Shown here piece by piece: positions 8,112 to 15,796 of a stretch of DNA of 64,000 nucleotides. Numbering within the stretch: position 1 is the first letter of the stretch; every line of letters starts with the position of its first letter. The position numbers were made by a program, and so were the translations under genes. The notes beneath the pieces are model-generated. The model ran no database searches and had not been told where the DNA came from. It saw only the letters and a program-made list of their open reading frames with translations. The DNA is taken from assembly GCF_001427875.1 (NCBI RefSeq), contig NZ_LMHK01000004.1, positions 247,903 to 311,902 on the forward strand. Direction: 5' to 3'. The stretch is from Devosia sp. Root685 (GTDB lineage Bacteria; Pseudomonadota; Alphaproteobacteria; Rhizobiales; Devosiaceae).

Positions 8112-8917
8112 AGACAGAGGCGAACGACCGCGCACCTTCGGTAAGCCCCGGCATCATCGCCCGGCTCGCAGCCGTGGACGATGGCAATATCATCCGCGCC
8201 GCCTTCTTTGCCCTGCTGATCGGCACGGCGAGCGTGCTCTATGTCGATTTTCGCGAACTGGCCCTCAGTGAACCGGCAGCGCTGGCGCCAACTTTGATGC
8301 CGATCCTGCCCCCGGCAGACCCGGCAAACGGGGTTGAAGGGCGGCCCATGCCGCACATCACCTCATCGCCGGAAACCCTCGATAACCCACTTTCCATCGC
8401 GCTCGAAAGCGGGGGCGATCTCAGGCTGACCGGCACTATCGATCCCGGCGCCGCCCTACGGTTCAGGACGGAGATTGAACAACGCGGCGAATACGTGAAG
8501 ACTGTAGTTCTTGATTCGCCCGGAGGATCAGTGATGGACGCGCTGGAGATCGGCGCCCTCATCCAGGAAAAAGGCCTCGCGACCAAAGTCGCCGCCGGAA
8601 ACCTCTGTGCCTCATCCTGCCCTATTATTTTCGCCTCTGGTACCGAGCGCATCGCCAGCGCTGATGCGGCCATTGGCGCGCATCAGATCTATGCGGCTTC
8701 GCTTGGCGAAGCCGCACGTGATGCTTTTGCCGTTGCCGGGGTCGCTATGGCCGATGCGCAATCGACCACGGCAGAGATCACGCGGCATCTGACGAAAAGC
8801 GGCGTCGATCCGGCCCTTTGGCTGCATGCGCTCGATACGCCGCCCGACCGGCTCTATTATTTTTCGAGAGAGGAGATGCAGCGTCTAAAGCTTGTCACGC
8901 AATTCATCGAGAATTGA
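8108..8917 (+). CDS. membrane-anchored ClpP/crotonase-fold protein (COG3904-like)
   Basis: A 269-aa protein. One N-terminal membrane segment (about 28-47) should place the rest in the periplasm. The C-terminal half has the ClpP-superfamily core: VVLDSPGGSV (oxyanion-hole glycines), then NLCASSCPIIFASG, whose Ser aligns with the ClpP catalytic Ser, then AIGAHQIY, whose His aligns with the catalytic His. Two Cys flank the putative nucleophile and could form a disulfide. A protease or peptidase role is inference; substrate unknown. It overlaps the preceding membrane gene by 4 bases (ATGA), suggesting a functional pair. Confidence 0.8.
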   Translation: MKTEANDRAPSVSPGIIARLAAVDDGNIIRAAFFALLIGTASVLYVDFRELALSEPAALAPTLMPILPPADPANGVEGRPMPHITSSPETLDNPLSIALESGGDLRLTGTIDPGAALRFRTEIEQRGEYVKTVVLDSPGGSVMDALEIGALIQEKGLATKVAAGNLCASSCPIIFASGTERIASADAAIGAHQIYAASLGEAARDAFAVAGVAMADAQSTTAEITRHLTKSGVDPALWLHALDTPPDRLYYFSREEMQRLKLVTQFIEN

Positions 8918-9004
8918 ACGCCTGCCAGGAACCGGTGGAGGACCGGTGCCGTTAGGCGGGTAAGGGCCAAAAGTGCCCAAAAAACCTCGTGGAGGAGGCT
9001 AAAA
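8918..9004. other. leader with small hairpins before the 92-aa gene
   Basis: This gap holds two copies of the self-complementary hexamer ACCGGT flanking GGAGG (about 8932-8948), then GGGC/GCCC bracketing CAAAAGT, then a strong GGAGGAGG ribosome-binding site just before 9005. The first GGAGG is buried between the pairing hexamers. No ORF of note. Whether it is regulatory is unknown. Confidence 0.35.
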
Positions 9005-9283
9005 ATGTACGCAACGCATACTTTGACGCGACACAGCGACATTCAGAGCTGGGTCACCGATCGCAAGGGCATTCCTGCCGTTGCCCGTATTCGCAATCGC
9101 TTCGGTGAGGAAAAATCGAAACTCCTGCTGCGTTTCGTCCGCAGCCAGGGCGGCGCAATCGATGACGGCATGAGCCCATGTTCCTGGACTGCCTGGTTTG
9201 CCGAACTCGACCGCCAGCAATTGGCGCTGAAGGTAACGCAAGCCGGAGAGTGCGAACTCGTGCCCCGCGCCACTCTTAACTAG
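9005..9283 (+). CDS. small hypothetical protein
   Basis: A 92-aa basic soluble protein with no family that I recognise. It is accepted as a real gene because a GGAGGAGG box lies 7-8 bases before the ATG and the frame has codon use like its neighbours. It has two Cys (near residues 60 and 84), two short helices (IRNRFGEEKSKLLLRFVRS) and no signal peptide or membrane segment. It sits between the ClpP-fold gene and a convergent diguanylate cyclase gene. No function is proposed. Confidence 0.65.
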   Translation: MYATHTLTRHSDIQSWVTDRKGIPAVARIRNRFGEEKSKLLLRFVRSQGGAIDDGMSPCSWTAWFAELDRQQLALKVTQAGECELVPRATLN

Positions 9284-9303
9284 GCTGGCGCGACATCGAC
9301 GCA

Positions 9304-10506
9304 TTAGGCCCGGGCCTGTTGCTCGGGCCCATCCCGTAAAATTCCGACGGTCGTGACCGGCGCCACGCAAACCCGGTCGCGCCCCTTGGATTTCGCGTCA
9401 TAAAGAGCCGTGTCGGCGCGCCGCAACAGGTCGGCAAGGCTTTCGCCGGGCTCCAAAACGGCGATCCCGAACGACGATGTCATCTGTCGCTCCATGCCCC
9501 GCTCTTCGCCCGAGAGCTCGCGAAGCCGCCGCCTTGCTGTTTCTGCGGCGCCCCGGGCGACGCCAAGATCGGCACCAGGCAAAAGCACGGCGAATTCTTC
9601 TCCGCCCAGCCGCCCGATAACGGCGCGAAGATCAAAGCTTTCCCTCAGCACCCGGCCGAAAGCGGCGATGGCGCGATCCCCCGCTGCATGACCAAAACTG
9701 TCATTGATGGCTTTGAAATGGTCGAGATCGGCGACGATCATCGCCGCCGGCGCCCCGGCACGCACGGCCAGCAACCGGGCCTTTTCGGCTCGATCTTCAA
9801 AACCTCGGCGATTGAGCAGGCCCGATAGCGGGTCGGTTTCCGAGCGCGCCGTCATATCGGCCATCATGTCGCGCACGATGATCAGCAGAATAAGAAGCCC
9901 ATTGGAGATCAGCAGCACCGCCGCGGTACTCTGGGAAATCGCCGCATAATTGCTGGAAAGATAGCCCTGCGGCGATCCTCCCGAACCGATCAGCAAAGCG
10001 ATGAAGGGCTTGGACAGGTAGTTTAGCGTCACAAGCACCATCAGGCCGACCAGCGCCATATCGAGCGCACGATTGGACTTTCGCGACAGGACCAGAACGG
10101 CGCCGAGGAACTGCAGCACCGCATAGGGCGCCTGATAGAGCATGGCGCGAACAAAGGAATCGCGCGGCATGTCGAGAATGGCGACATTGACGGCCAGCGA
10201 GGCGACGACAATCAGCCCAAGAATGCGCCAGGGCGGCCTGATGCCATAGTGCCGGGCGATACCCACATTGGAAAGAGCGAGCGCAAAGAGAAAGGCGGCG
10301 AAGATGGAAACGCTGACCGGCCGTGCATCGACCTGATGGGGCAGCATGAATTCGAAGACGCCGTTCAGAATGCCGGTCGCATAGGCCAGCGCCAGCCAGC
10401 GCGCGCCGATGGCGTCACGATAGTAAGCGGCAACAATGCCGAAGGCGGTGGCGAACAACCCCGCGATAAAGAGGTTGATGGCCAGCACGAAGCCTGCTGC
10501 GCTCAT
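9304..10506 (-). CDS. membrane-bound diguanylate cyclase (GGDEF)
   Basis: A 400-aa protein. The first 210 residues form six or seven transmembrane helices without a recognised ligand domain. The C-terminal GGDEF domain has DPLSGLLNRRGF, the Mg-binding DLDHFKAINDSFGH, and the active-site sequence RLGGEEFAVLLPG (GGEEF, an active variant). It should make cyclic di-GMP from two GTP. No clear RxxD inhibitory site sits five residues before GGEEF. I chose the ATG at 10506; a GTG at 10521 with GGATAAG upstream is an equally possible start. A near-CtrA site lies upstream. Confidence 0.9.
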   Translation of the reverse strand: MSAAGFVLAINLFIAGLFATAFGIVAAYYRDAIGARWLALAYATGILNGVFEFMLPHQVDARPVSVSIFAAFLFALALSNVGIARHYGIRPPWRILGLIVVASLAVNVAILDMPRDSFVRAMLYQAPYAVLQFLGAVLVLSRKSNRALDMALVGLMVLVTLNYLSKPFIALLIGSGGSPQGYLSSNYAAISQSTAAVLLISNGLLILLIIVRDMMADMTARSETDPLSGLLNRRGFEDRAEKARLLAVRAGAPAAMIVADLDHFKAINDSFGHAAGDRAIAAFGRVLRESFDLRAVIGRLGGEEFAVLLPGADLGVARGAAETARRRLRELSGEERGMERQMTSSFGIAVLEPGESLADLLRRADTALYDAKSKGRDRVCVAPVTTVGILRDGPEQQARA

Positions 10507-10554
10507 AAGGAATTCCGGCACGATGGGACTTATCCAATCGTGCCGTTGTTTTCG

Positions 10555-10569
10555 GTAAAAGATCGTTAA
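10555..10569 (-). promoter_or_regulatory. near-match CtrA-type site (one mismatch)
   Basis: On the plus strand the site is GTAA, seven bases, TTAA, differing in one base from TTAA-N7-TTAA. It lies 34-48 bases upstream of the diguanylate cyclase start on the minus strand, the same spacing range as the exact sites elsewhere in the window. Confidence 0.3.
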
Positions 10570-10590
10570 GTTTGCCCCGAAAATCCAGCC

Positions 10591-11604
10591 TTAGCGAGGC
10601 GTAACCCCAAGCGCCCCGGCCAGCAGCGCGAAGGAGCGCCGGCGCAGCGCATAGGAATGGATGGTCGTGGTGATCATCACCTCGTCGGCCCCCGCCTCGC
10701 GCGCTTTCTGCGTGATTTCTTCGGCCATCCGCTCGGCGCTGCCCACCATCCAGAGCGCGCCCTGGTGCGAAATCACCTGTTGCTGCTGCGGTGTCAGGGT
10801 TTTGGCGCGCTCCAGCGCTTCCTCCGGCGGCGTCAGCCGGCGTTGCTCGCCGGTCACGAACAGGGCCCAGTTCACCGCTTGTGACGTGGCAAGGAATTCT
10901 GCTTCTTCCTCGGTTGGCGCAGCGATCACCGAAAGACAGAGAATGGTCCGCGGCTCGGGAAAATCCGCCGAGGGCACAAAGGCAGCGCGATAGGCCGCAA
11001 AGGCCGGCGCTGCGGGCGTATGGGAGAAATGAGCCGCAAAGGCATAGCCAAAGCCGATCTGTCCCGCCGCCTCGGCGCTGGCGCCCGAGGAACCGAGCAA
11101 CCATTTGGGCGGCAGATGAACGCCGCCCGGCGAAACCGGCACGCGCGAAAAGGGATGGTCCGCGGGGAAATTTTCCTCATCGAACGCCATCAGTTCGGCG
11201 AGATAGTTGGAAAATTCCTCCCCGCCACCCGAGCGCAGCGCGCGCATGGCATAGCCATCGCCCCCCGGCGCCCGGCCAAGGCCGAGATCGATGCGGCCCG
11301 GATAGAGCGCTTCGAGCGTTCGATAGGCCTCGGCAATCCGGAGCGGGGCATGATTGAGCAACATGACGCCGCCGGAGCCGACGCGAATGCCCTTTGTCGC
11401 CGCCGCGGCACTGCCGATAAGGATTTCCGGCACCGAGGAGGCGATGGAGGGCATGCCGTGGTGTTCGGCATACCAGAGCCTTTCATAGCCCAAATCGTCG
11501 GCCGCCTGTGCCAGTTTTACCGTCTCCGCCATGGCCTCTTCAGTCGAACTGCCTTGAGCGATCGGGGCAAGATCCTGTAGGGAAAGCTTGAAACTGGCGG
11601 TCAT
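10591..11604 (-). CDS. LLM-class (luciferase-like) flavin monooxygenase
   Basis: A 337-aa TIM-barrel protein of the bacterial luciferase-like family, MsnO8 type. Visible features are LWYAEHHGMPSIASS near residue 45, GSGGVMLLNHAPLRIAE near residue 80, and LDLGLGRAPGG-like text (IDLGLGRAPGGD) near residue 105. These enzymes use FMNH2 and oxygen, or F420; the substrate here is unknown. The start at 11604 follows GGAG by about 6 bases; an in-frame TTG upstream would swallow that site. It is monocistronic, divergent from the PagL-like genes. Confidence 0.92.
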   Translation of the reverse strand: MTASFKLSLQDLAPIAQGSSTEEAMAETVKLAQAADDLGYERLWYAEHHGMPSIASSVPEILIGSAAAATKGIRVGSGGVMLLNHAPLRIAEAYRTLEALYPGRIDLGLGRAPGGDGYAMRALRSGGGEEFSNYLAELMAFDEENFPADHPFSRVPVSPGGVHLPPKWLLGSSGASAEAAGQIGFGYAFAAHFSHTPAAPAFAAYRAAFVPSADFPEPRTILCLSVIAAPTEEEAEFLATSQAVNWALFVTGEQRRLTPPEEALERAKTLTPQQQQVISHQGALWMVGSAERMAEEITQKAREAGADEVMITTTIHSYALRRRSFALLAGALGVTPR

Positions 11605-11713
11605 GGAAAACTCCAAAATGTTGCCCCGCTTATATCGGTACTTGCCGATGGATTTCCAGAGGCTTACGCAAAGCGCCCCTTTGTGCTAGCTTGGAGTGAA
11701 TGGGGGACCTGCT

Positions 11714-12301
11714 GTGCGGCGTGCTATTCTACTGACTATCCTATTGGGTGCCTGTGGCACCGGGACTGCGAACGCGCAGAATCTGCTCGATCCGCATCCG
11801 CTGGCAGGCGTCGTTGATGAATTGCGTTTTGGTCTCCACGCCTACAATGTGCACGGCGCCATGCTGCCGTTTCTCGTCAATGAGTGGCAGATCACGGAAG
11901 TCAGAAGTGTTAGCTTCGACGTGCTTTTCGTCTCCCCCGACATCGATGCGTTCCGCTGGATCGGGTCGCCCCGGCCCGAGATCGGCACCACCATCAATCT
12001 CGGCGGCAAGGAAAATCTCCTTCATGCCGGCCTTACCTGGCAATTGCCCGTTTTCGATACGCCGATCTACCTCGAAGGCACGTTTGGCGCTGCCATTCAC
12101 GACGGCGCGCTGACAGGCGCACCCGCTCCGACGAAGAACTTTGGCTGCCGCATCAATTTCTACGAGCGTTTTGGCATCGGTGCCCATCTCTCGGACAATG
12201 TGACGGCCACCGTTACTTATGAGCACACATCCAATAACAACTATTGCGAGGCCAATGATGGCCTCTCGAACTTCGGCGTTCGGCTGGGCTGGAAGTTCTA
12301 A
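11714..12301 (+). CDS. PagL-like acyloxyacyl hydrolase (lipid A deacylase family), copy 1
   Basis: A 195-aa outer-membrane beta-barrel candidate. The signal peptide is MRRAILLTILLGACGTGTANAQ-like, starting at a GTG at 11714 that has GGGGGA 6 bases upstream. Alternating hydrophobic strands follow, ending in VRLGWKF with the terminal Phe typical of outer-membrane barrels. TYEHTSNN supplies the His-x-Ser of the PagL active site. The Glu that in Pseudomonas PagL lies 14 residues after the His is a Ser here. The family removes the 3-O acyl chain of lipid A. A tandem paralogue follows within 50 bp. Confidence 0.78.
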   Translation: MRRAILLTILLGACGTGTANAQNLLDPHPLAGVVDELRFGLHAYNVHGAMLPFLVNEWQITEVRSVSFDVLFVSPDIDAFRWIGSPRPEIGTTINLGGKENLLHAGLTWQLPVFDTPIYLEGTFGAAIHDGALTGAPAPTKNFGCRINFYERFGIGAHLSDNVTATVTYEHTSNNNYCEANDGLSNFGVRLGWKF

Positions 12302-12348
12302 CACTTTCGTGCACATAGTATCCCCGGACCTTGGGGAATACTTTCTCT

Positions 12349-12915
12349 ATGAAGATCTACAAGCACACGAGTGTCGCAATAGCGGCGTTTCTGATGATGT
12401 CGATCCCTGCCTTCGCGCAGACTTTTGGCATTTCAGAAATTCGTGGCGGAATTTTTTCCCATAGCGTCGATGAGCCTGAGACCTTTTTGGGCATGTTCGG
12501 CGTAGAGCGCGTCCACGACGTCAATGTTGAGCTGCTGTTCGACGCGCCCGGTTTGAGCGAATGGGTCACGCTTGGTGACCTGCGCCCCCATATTGGCGCC
12601 ACGCTCAATATGGGCGGGCTGGAACACATGGTCTATGCCGGTGTGAGCTGGACCGTTCCCGTCTTCGATAGCCCTGTCTTTGCTGAAGCAAGCTTCGGCG
12701 GCGCCGTTCACAATGGCAATACGACGGGCGGCGTTGCAATGCCCGCCCGTAGCCTCGGCTGCTCTGTTCTCTTCCGGGAATCCGCCAGTGTCGGCCTTCA
12801 GCTCACGCCCAATGCCTCGATCATGGCCACGGTCGAGCACGCCTCCAATGCCAATCTCTGCCACGACAACCGCGGCCTCACCAATATGGGCATCCGCGTC
12901 GGCTGGACGTTCTAG
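12349..12915 (+). CDS. PagL-like acyloxyacyl hydrolase family protein, copy 2
   Basis: A 188-aa paralogue of the preceding gene. The signal peptide ends near PAFAQ, the protein has the same strand pattern (HIGATLNMGGLEH versus EIGTTINLGGKEN in copy 1), and it ends VRVGWTF. VEHASNAN carries the His-x-Ser pair; the residue 14 after the His is Thr, not Glu. Both copies keep a Cys pair near residues 140 and 170 that could form an external disulfide. The start at 12349 was preferred over a TTG at 12331 because the signal peptide then begins normally. Its TAG stop lies inside the left arm of a 148-bp palindromic element. Confidence 0.78.
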   Translation: MKIYKHTSVAIAAFLMMSIPAFAQTFGISEIRGGIFSHSVDEPETFLGMFGVERVHDVNVELLFDAPGLSEWVTLGDLRPHIGATLNMGGLEHMVYAGVSWTVPVFDSPVFAEASFGGAVHNGNTTGGVAMPARSLGCSVLFRESASVGLQLTPNASIMATVEHASNANLCHDNRGLTNMGIRVGWTF

Positions 12916-13059
12916 GGTGTGTGCGGATTCATGTCAGGGCGAGGCGAAAATGGTGATTTTCGAGAGCCGGAGCGGAGCGTACGTTTGGGTACGTGAGCAC
13001 CGGAAGCGCAGAAGATTGCCGTTTGCAGCCCGGCATCACTGAATCCCCACACGCCCTAG
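12912..13059. repeat. 148-bp long-palindrome intergenic element
   Basis: The 20-bp ends (12912-12931 and 13040-13059) are inverted repeats with 18 of 20 positions matching, both beginning CTAG at the outer edge. Between them the two halves keep pairing imperfectly towards a centre near CGTACG-TTTGGG-TACGTG, so the whole element can fold as one long hairpin. The TAG stop of the PagL-like gene (plus) and the TAG stop of the flavoprotein gene (minus) both lie in the terminal CTAG. It resembles the palindromic intergenic elements common in Hyphomicrobiales; the family name is not certain. Confidence 0.8.
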
Positions 13060-14246
13060 GCAGACTGCCCGGCCGACCAGCCCGAGGCCCAGGCCCATTG
13101 GAAATTATAGCCGCCGAGCCAGCCGGTCACGTCAACCGCTTCGCCCACGAAGTATAGGCCTGGCACCGTCCGCGCCATCATTGTCTTTGCGTCGAGCCCG
13201 GTCGTATCGATACCGCCGAGCGTCACTTCCGCCGTACGATAGCCTTCCGACCCCACCGGCTTTAACGTCCAGCGGCTGACCTGATCGGCCACCGGCTGTA
13301 GCTTCTTGTCGGAAAAATCGCCGATCATGCCGGGCTGGTTGATCAGATCGCCGACCAGCTGCGCCAGGCGCTTAGGCAGGTGCCCCGCCAGCACCGTCTG
13401 AATATGGTTGCGCGGCTGCTCTTTTCGGGCCTGCTGCAAAAGGGACAGCGCATCCTCGCCTGGGAGCAGATCGATGGAAATGCTGTCGCCTTCGCGCCAA
13501 TAGGACGAGATTTGCAGGATCGCCGGACCCGACAGACCGCGATGGGTAAAAAGCAGCGCCTCGCGAAATTTCGTCTTGCCATGACTGACAATGGCATCGG
13601 TCGAAACCCCCGCCAGCGGCTTCAACACTTCCAGCGCGCCTTCCTCGAACGTCAGGGGCACAAGGGCCGGGCGCGTATCGGTCACCGCGAGCCCGAATTG
13701 CTTGGCGAGAGAATAGGCAAAGCCGGTCGCCCCCATTTTGGGGATCGACTTGCCGCCCGTCGCAACGATCAGGCTTTCGGTCGTGACATAGCCGTCGCCG
13801 ACCAAAACCTTGAAACCGTCATCGATCTTTTCAACCGAGCCCACCGAGCGACCCGTCCAGATAGCAGCGCCGGCCTGCCGCAACTCGTCGATCAACATGG
13901 CAACGATCTGCGTCGCCGGCCCATCGCAAAACAGCTGCCCCAGCGTTTTTTCGTGGAAGGCAATGCCGCGCTTCTTCACCCGTTCGATGAACATGTCGGG
14001 GGTGAAGCGCGACAGCGCCGAAAGCGCAAAGCGCGGATTGCTGCTCAAAAACCGCTCGCGCCCCAGCACATGCGTCGCATTGATATTGGTAAAGTTGCAG
14101 CGTCCACCGCCGGAAATGCGGATTTTTTCGCCCGGGTCTCTGGCATGGTCCACGACCAATACCCGACGCCCCCGGCGCCCGGCTTCAATGCCCGCCATGA
14201 GCCCGGCTGCGCCGGCACCCAGAATGATGATGTCAAAGTCGGTCAT
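13056..14246 (-). CDS. HI0933/YhiN-family FAD flavoprotein
   Basis: A 396-aa FAD-dependent oxidoreductase of the HI0933 group. The N-terminal IIILGAGAAGLMAGIEA is the dinucleotide-binding GxGxxG. GEKIRISGGGRCNFTN near residue 40 is the family hallmark. ATGGKSIPKMGATG near residue 160 and the C-terminal GLYFVGEAVDVTGWLGGYNFQWAW segment complete the FAD site. The substrate of this widespread family is unknown. The stop codon is provided by the right arm of the palindromic element. Confidence 0.92.
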   Translation of the reverse strand: MTDFDIIILGAGAAGLMAGIEAGRRGRRVLVVDHARDPGEKIRISGGGRCNFTNINATHVLGRERFLSSNPRFALSALSRFTPDMFIERVKKRGIAFHEKTLGQLFCDGPATQIVAMLIDELRQAGAAIWTGRSVGSVEKIDDGFKVLVGDGYVTTESLIVATGGKSIPKMGATGFAYSLAKQFGLAVTDTRPALVPLTFEEGALEVLKPLAGVSTDAIVSHGKTKFREALLFTHRGLSGPAILQISSYWREGDSISIDLLPGEDALSLLQQARKEQPRNHIQTVLAGHLPKRLAQLVGDLINQPGMIGDFSDKKLQPVADQVSRWTLKPVGSEGYRTAEVTLGGIDTTGLDAKTMMARTVPGLYFVGEAVDVTGWLGGYNFQWAWASGWSAGQSA

Positions 14247-14312
14247 TTTGGCCTCGCGCCGTTCGTTGCCTTCCCGTATCGCCCCCGCTCCTCCGGCGCC
14301 ACTCCAAATTCA

Positions 14313-14340
14313 TTGACTCTTTCCTATTTGAGAGTATGAG
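14313..14340 (+). promoter_or_regulatory. candidate sigma-70-type promoter for asd
   Basis: TTGACT (14313-14318), a 16-base spacer, then TATGAG (14335-14340). It is the best -35/-10 pair in the 327-bp gap between the divergent flavoprotein and asd genes. It would start a leader of about 225 nt before asd. Confidence 0.4.
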
Positions 14341-14374
14341 AAGTCCTGCTTTTCCTCTGAGAGCATCGATTTTC

Positions 14375-14467
14375 ATGCGCAGCTTCGGCCACATTGCCGT
14401 TCTCATGCCCACCCGGCTACCGGCCGGGGGCATCGCTGCCATGGCCAAAACCACCAAAACCGCCTGA
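14375..14467 (+). CDS. possible 30-codon leader ORF ahead of asd
   Basis: An open frame from ATG 14375 to TGA 14467 encodes 30 residues and ends with MAKTTKTA, that is Lys-Thr-Thr-Lys-Thr in the last seven codons. It is followed at 14475-14497 by a GC-rich stem (CCCCGG/CCGGGG) and then by asd at 14574. Lys and Thr are end products of the pathway that asd feeds, so an attenuator leader is conceivable. Against this, the ribosome-binding site is weak (TGAGAG) and no T-run follows the stem. Low confidence. The rest of the 14247-14573 gap shows nothing else that I can identify. Confidence 0.25.
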   Translation: MRSFGHIAVLMPTRLPAGGIAAMAKTTKTA

Positions 14468-14474
14468 CGCTTTT

Positions 14475-14497
14475 CCCCGGGTCCCCTCCCGCCGGGG
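14475..14497 (+). other. GC-rich hairpin in the asd leader
   Basis: CCCCGG (14475-14480) pairs with CCGGGG (14492-14497). An overlapping alternative, CTCCC-GCCG-GGGAG, competes for the same bases. There is no T-run. Two mutually exclusive stems just after the Lys/Thr-rich ORF are what an attenuator would need, but this is inference. Confidence 0.3.
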
Positions 14498-14573
14498 AGA
14501 GGCTCAAAGCACTGACCGCGATGGCAAGATCATCGCGCGGGGGCGGAAAAGGTAAAGGGACCGGAGTTCCAAA

Positions 14574-15614
14574 ATGGGTTATCGCGTCGCTGTCGTCGGG
14601 GCTACAGGCAATGTGGGCCGCGAAGTTCTCAATATTCTCGCCGAGCGTAATTTTCCGGCCGACGAGGTTTTTGCCCTCGCCTCGTCCCGCTCGATCGGCA
14701 GGGAAATTTCCTACGGCGACAAGGTCCTCAAGGCCAAGGACCTGCAGCATTTCGATTTTTCCACTGTCGACTTCGCCATCATGTCGGCCGGCGGCGCTAT
14801 TTCCAAGGACTGGGCCCAGCGCATTGCCGCGGCCGGCGCCATCGTCATCGATAACTCGTCCTATTGGCGCTACCATTCTGACGTCCCGCTGATCGTGCCC
14901 GAAGTGAACGGCCACGTGCTCGACCGCTGGCTTAACGATGCCAAGCGCAACAACATCATCGCCAACCCCAATTGCTCGACGGCCCAGCTCGTTGTGGCGT
15001 TAAAGCCCCTCCACGATGCGGCAACCATCAAGCGCGTCGTCGTTTCGACCTATCAGTCGGTCTCGGGCGCGGGCAAGGAAGGCGTCGACGAGCTCTGGAA
15101 CCAGACCAAGGGCATTTTCGTCAACGATTCTCCTACCCCCAGCAAGTTCCCCAAGCAGATCGCCTTCAACGTCATCCCGCACATCGATGTGTTCATGGAA
15201 GACGGCTACACCAAGGAAGAGTGGAAGGTTTTGGCCGAAACCAAGAAGATCCTCGATCCCAAGATCAAGGTCACCTGCACCGCCGTGCGCGTGCCGGTCT
15301 TCGTAGGCCATTCGGAAGCCGTCAACCTCGAATTCGAAAAGCCCATCACGGCTGACGAAGCCCGCGATATTCTGCGCGAAGCCCCAGGCATTTCCGTCCT
15401 CGACAAGCGCGAAGCCGGTGGCTACGCGACCCCGATCGAATCCGTCGGCGAATACGACACCTTTGTCAGCCGCATCCGCGAAGATGTCACCGTCGAGAAT
15501 GGCCTCGCCATGTGGGTGGTCTCGGACAATCTGCGCAAGGGGGCCGCGCTCAACACCATCCAGATCGCCGAAACGCTGATCGAAAAGGGCCTGAAGCCCC
15601 GCGCTCTGGCTTGA
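14574..15614 (+). CDS. asd: aspartate-semialdehyde dehydrogenase
   Basis: A 346-aa enzyme that reduces aspartyl-4-phosphate with NADPH to aspartate semialdehyde, the branch point to lysine/diaminopimelate, threonine and methionine. GATGNVGREVLNIL at residue 9 is the NADP loop. NPNCSTAQL near residue 130 holds the active-site Cys. The later YQSVSGAGKEG and the His in PHIDVF-like regions fit the family. Good ribosome-binding sequence GGGACCGGAG precedes the start. The gene is preceded by a long leader and followed by a palindromic repeat rather than another operon gene. Confidence 0.96.
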   Translation: MGYRVAVVGATGNVGREVLNILAERNFPADEVFALASSRSIGREISYGDKVLKAKDLQHFDFSTVDFAIMSAGGAISKDWAQRIAAAGAIVIDNSSYWRYHSDVPLIVPEVNGHVLDRWLNDAKRNNIIANPNCSTAQLVVALKPLHDAATIKRVVVSTYQSVSGAGKEGVDELWNQTKGIFVNDSPTPSKFPKQIAFNVIPHIDVFMEDGYTKEEWKVLAETKKILDPKIKVTCTAVRVPVFVGHSEAVNLEFEKPITADEARDILREAPGISVLDKREAGGYATPIESVGEYDTFVSRIREDVTVENGLAMWVVSDNLRKGAALNTIQIAETLIEKGLKPRALA

Positions 15615-15620
15615 GGGATT

Positions 15621-15729
15621 AACCCCCACCCATCCTCCCCCTGAGAGGGGGAGGAGCCGTTCAGGGGCTCACTGCCTCACAACAAACTCGATATGTCCCT
15701 CCCCCTACCAGGGGGAGGCCAGGTGGGTT
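15621..15729. repeat. composite palindromic intergenic element downstream of asd
   Basis: Two hairpins share identical arms, CCTCCCCCT and AGGGGGAGG (15634-15654 with loop GAG; 15698-15718 with loop ACC). The outer ends AACCCCCACCC and GGTGGGTT also pair, so the block can fold as one larger palindrome. Probably a dispersed repeat that also acts as the asd terminator. Confidence 0.7.
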
Positions 15730-15773
15730 CGGCAAGCAACCCGCTTGAGCCAGTTGCGCAAGACGCGTACAAC

Positions 15774-15790
15774 ACTACCGTACCGGTAGT
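15774..15790. promoter_or_regulatory. inverted repeat just upstream of the EamA exporter start
   Basis: ACTACCG, TAC, CGGTAGT: perfect 7-bp arms ending six bases before the ATG at 15797. In that position a bound protein would block transcription or the initiation region. No regulator gene is adjacent, so the cognate factor is unknown. Confidence 0.5.
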
Positions 15791-15796
15791 TACTCC

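Noticed and set aside
14233-14457. 74-aa minus-strand ORF upstream of the flavoprotein
   Set aside because: Overlaps the flavoprotein start, crosses the likely asd promoter and lacks a ribosome-binding site.
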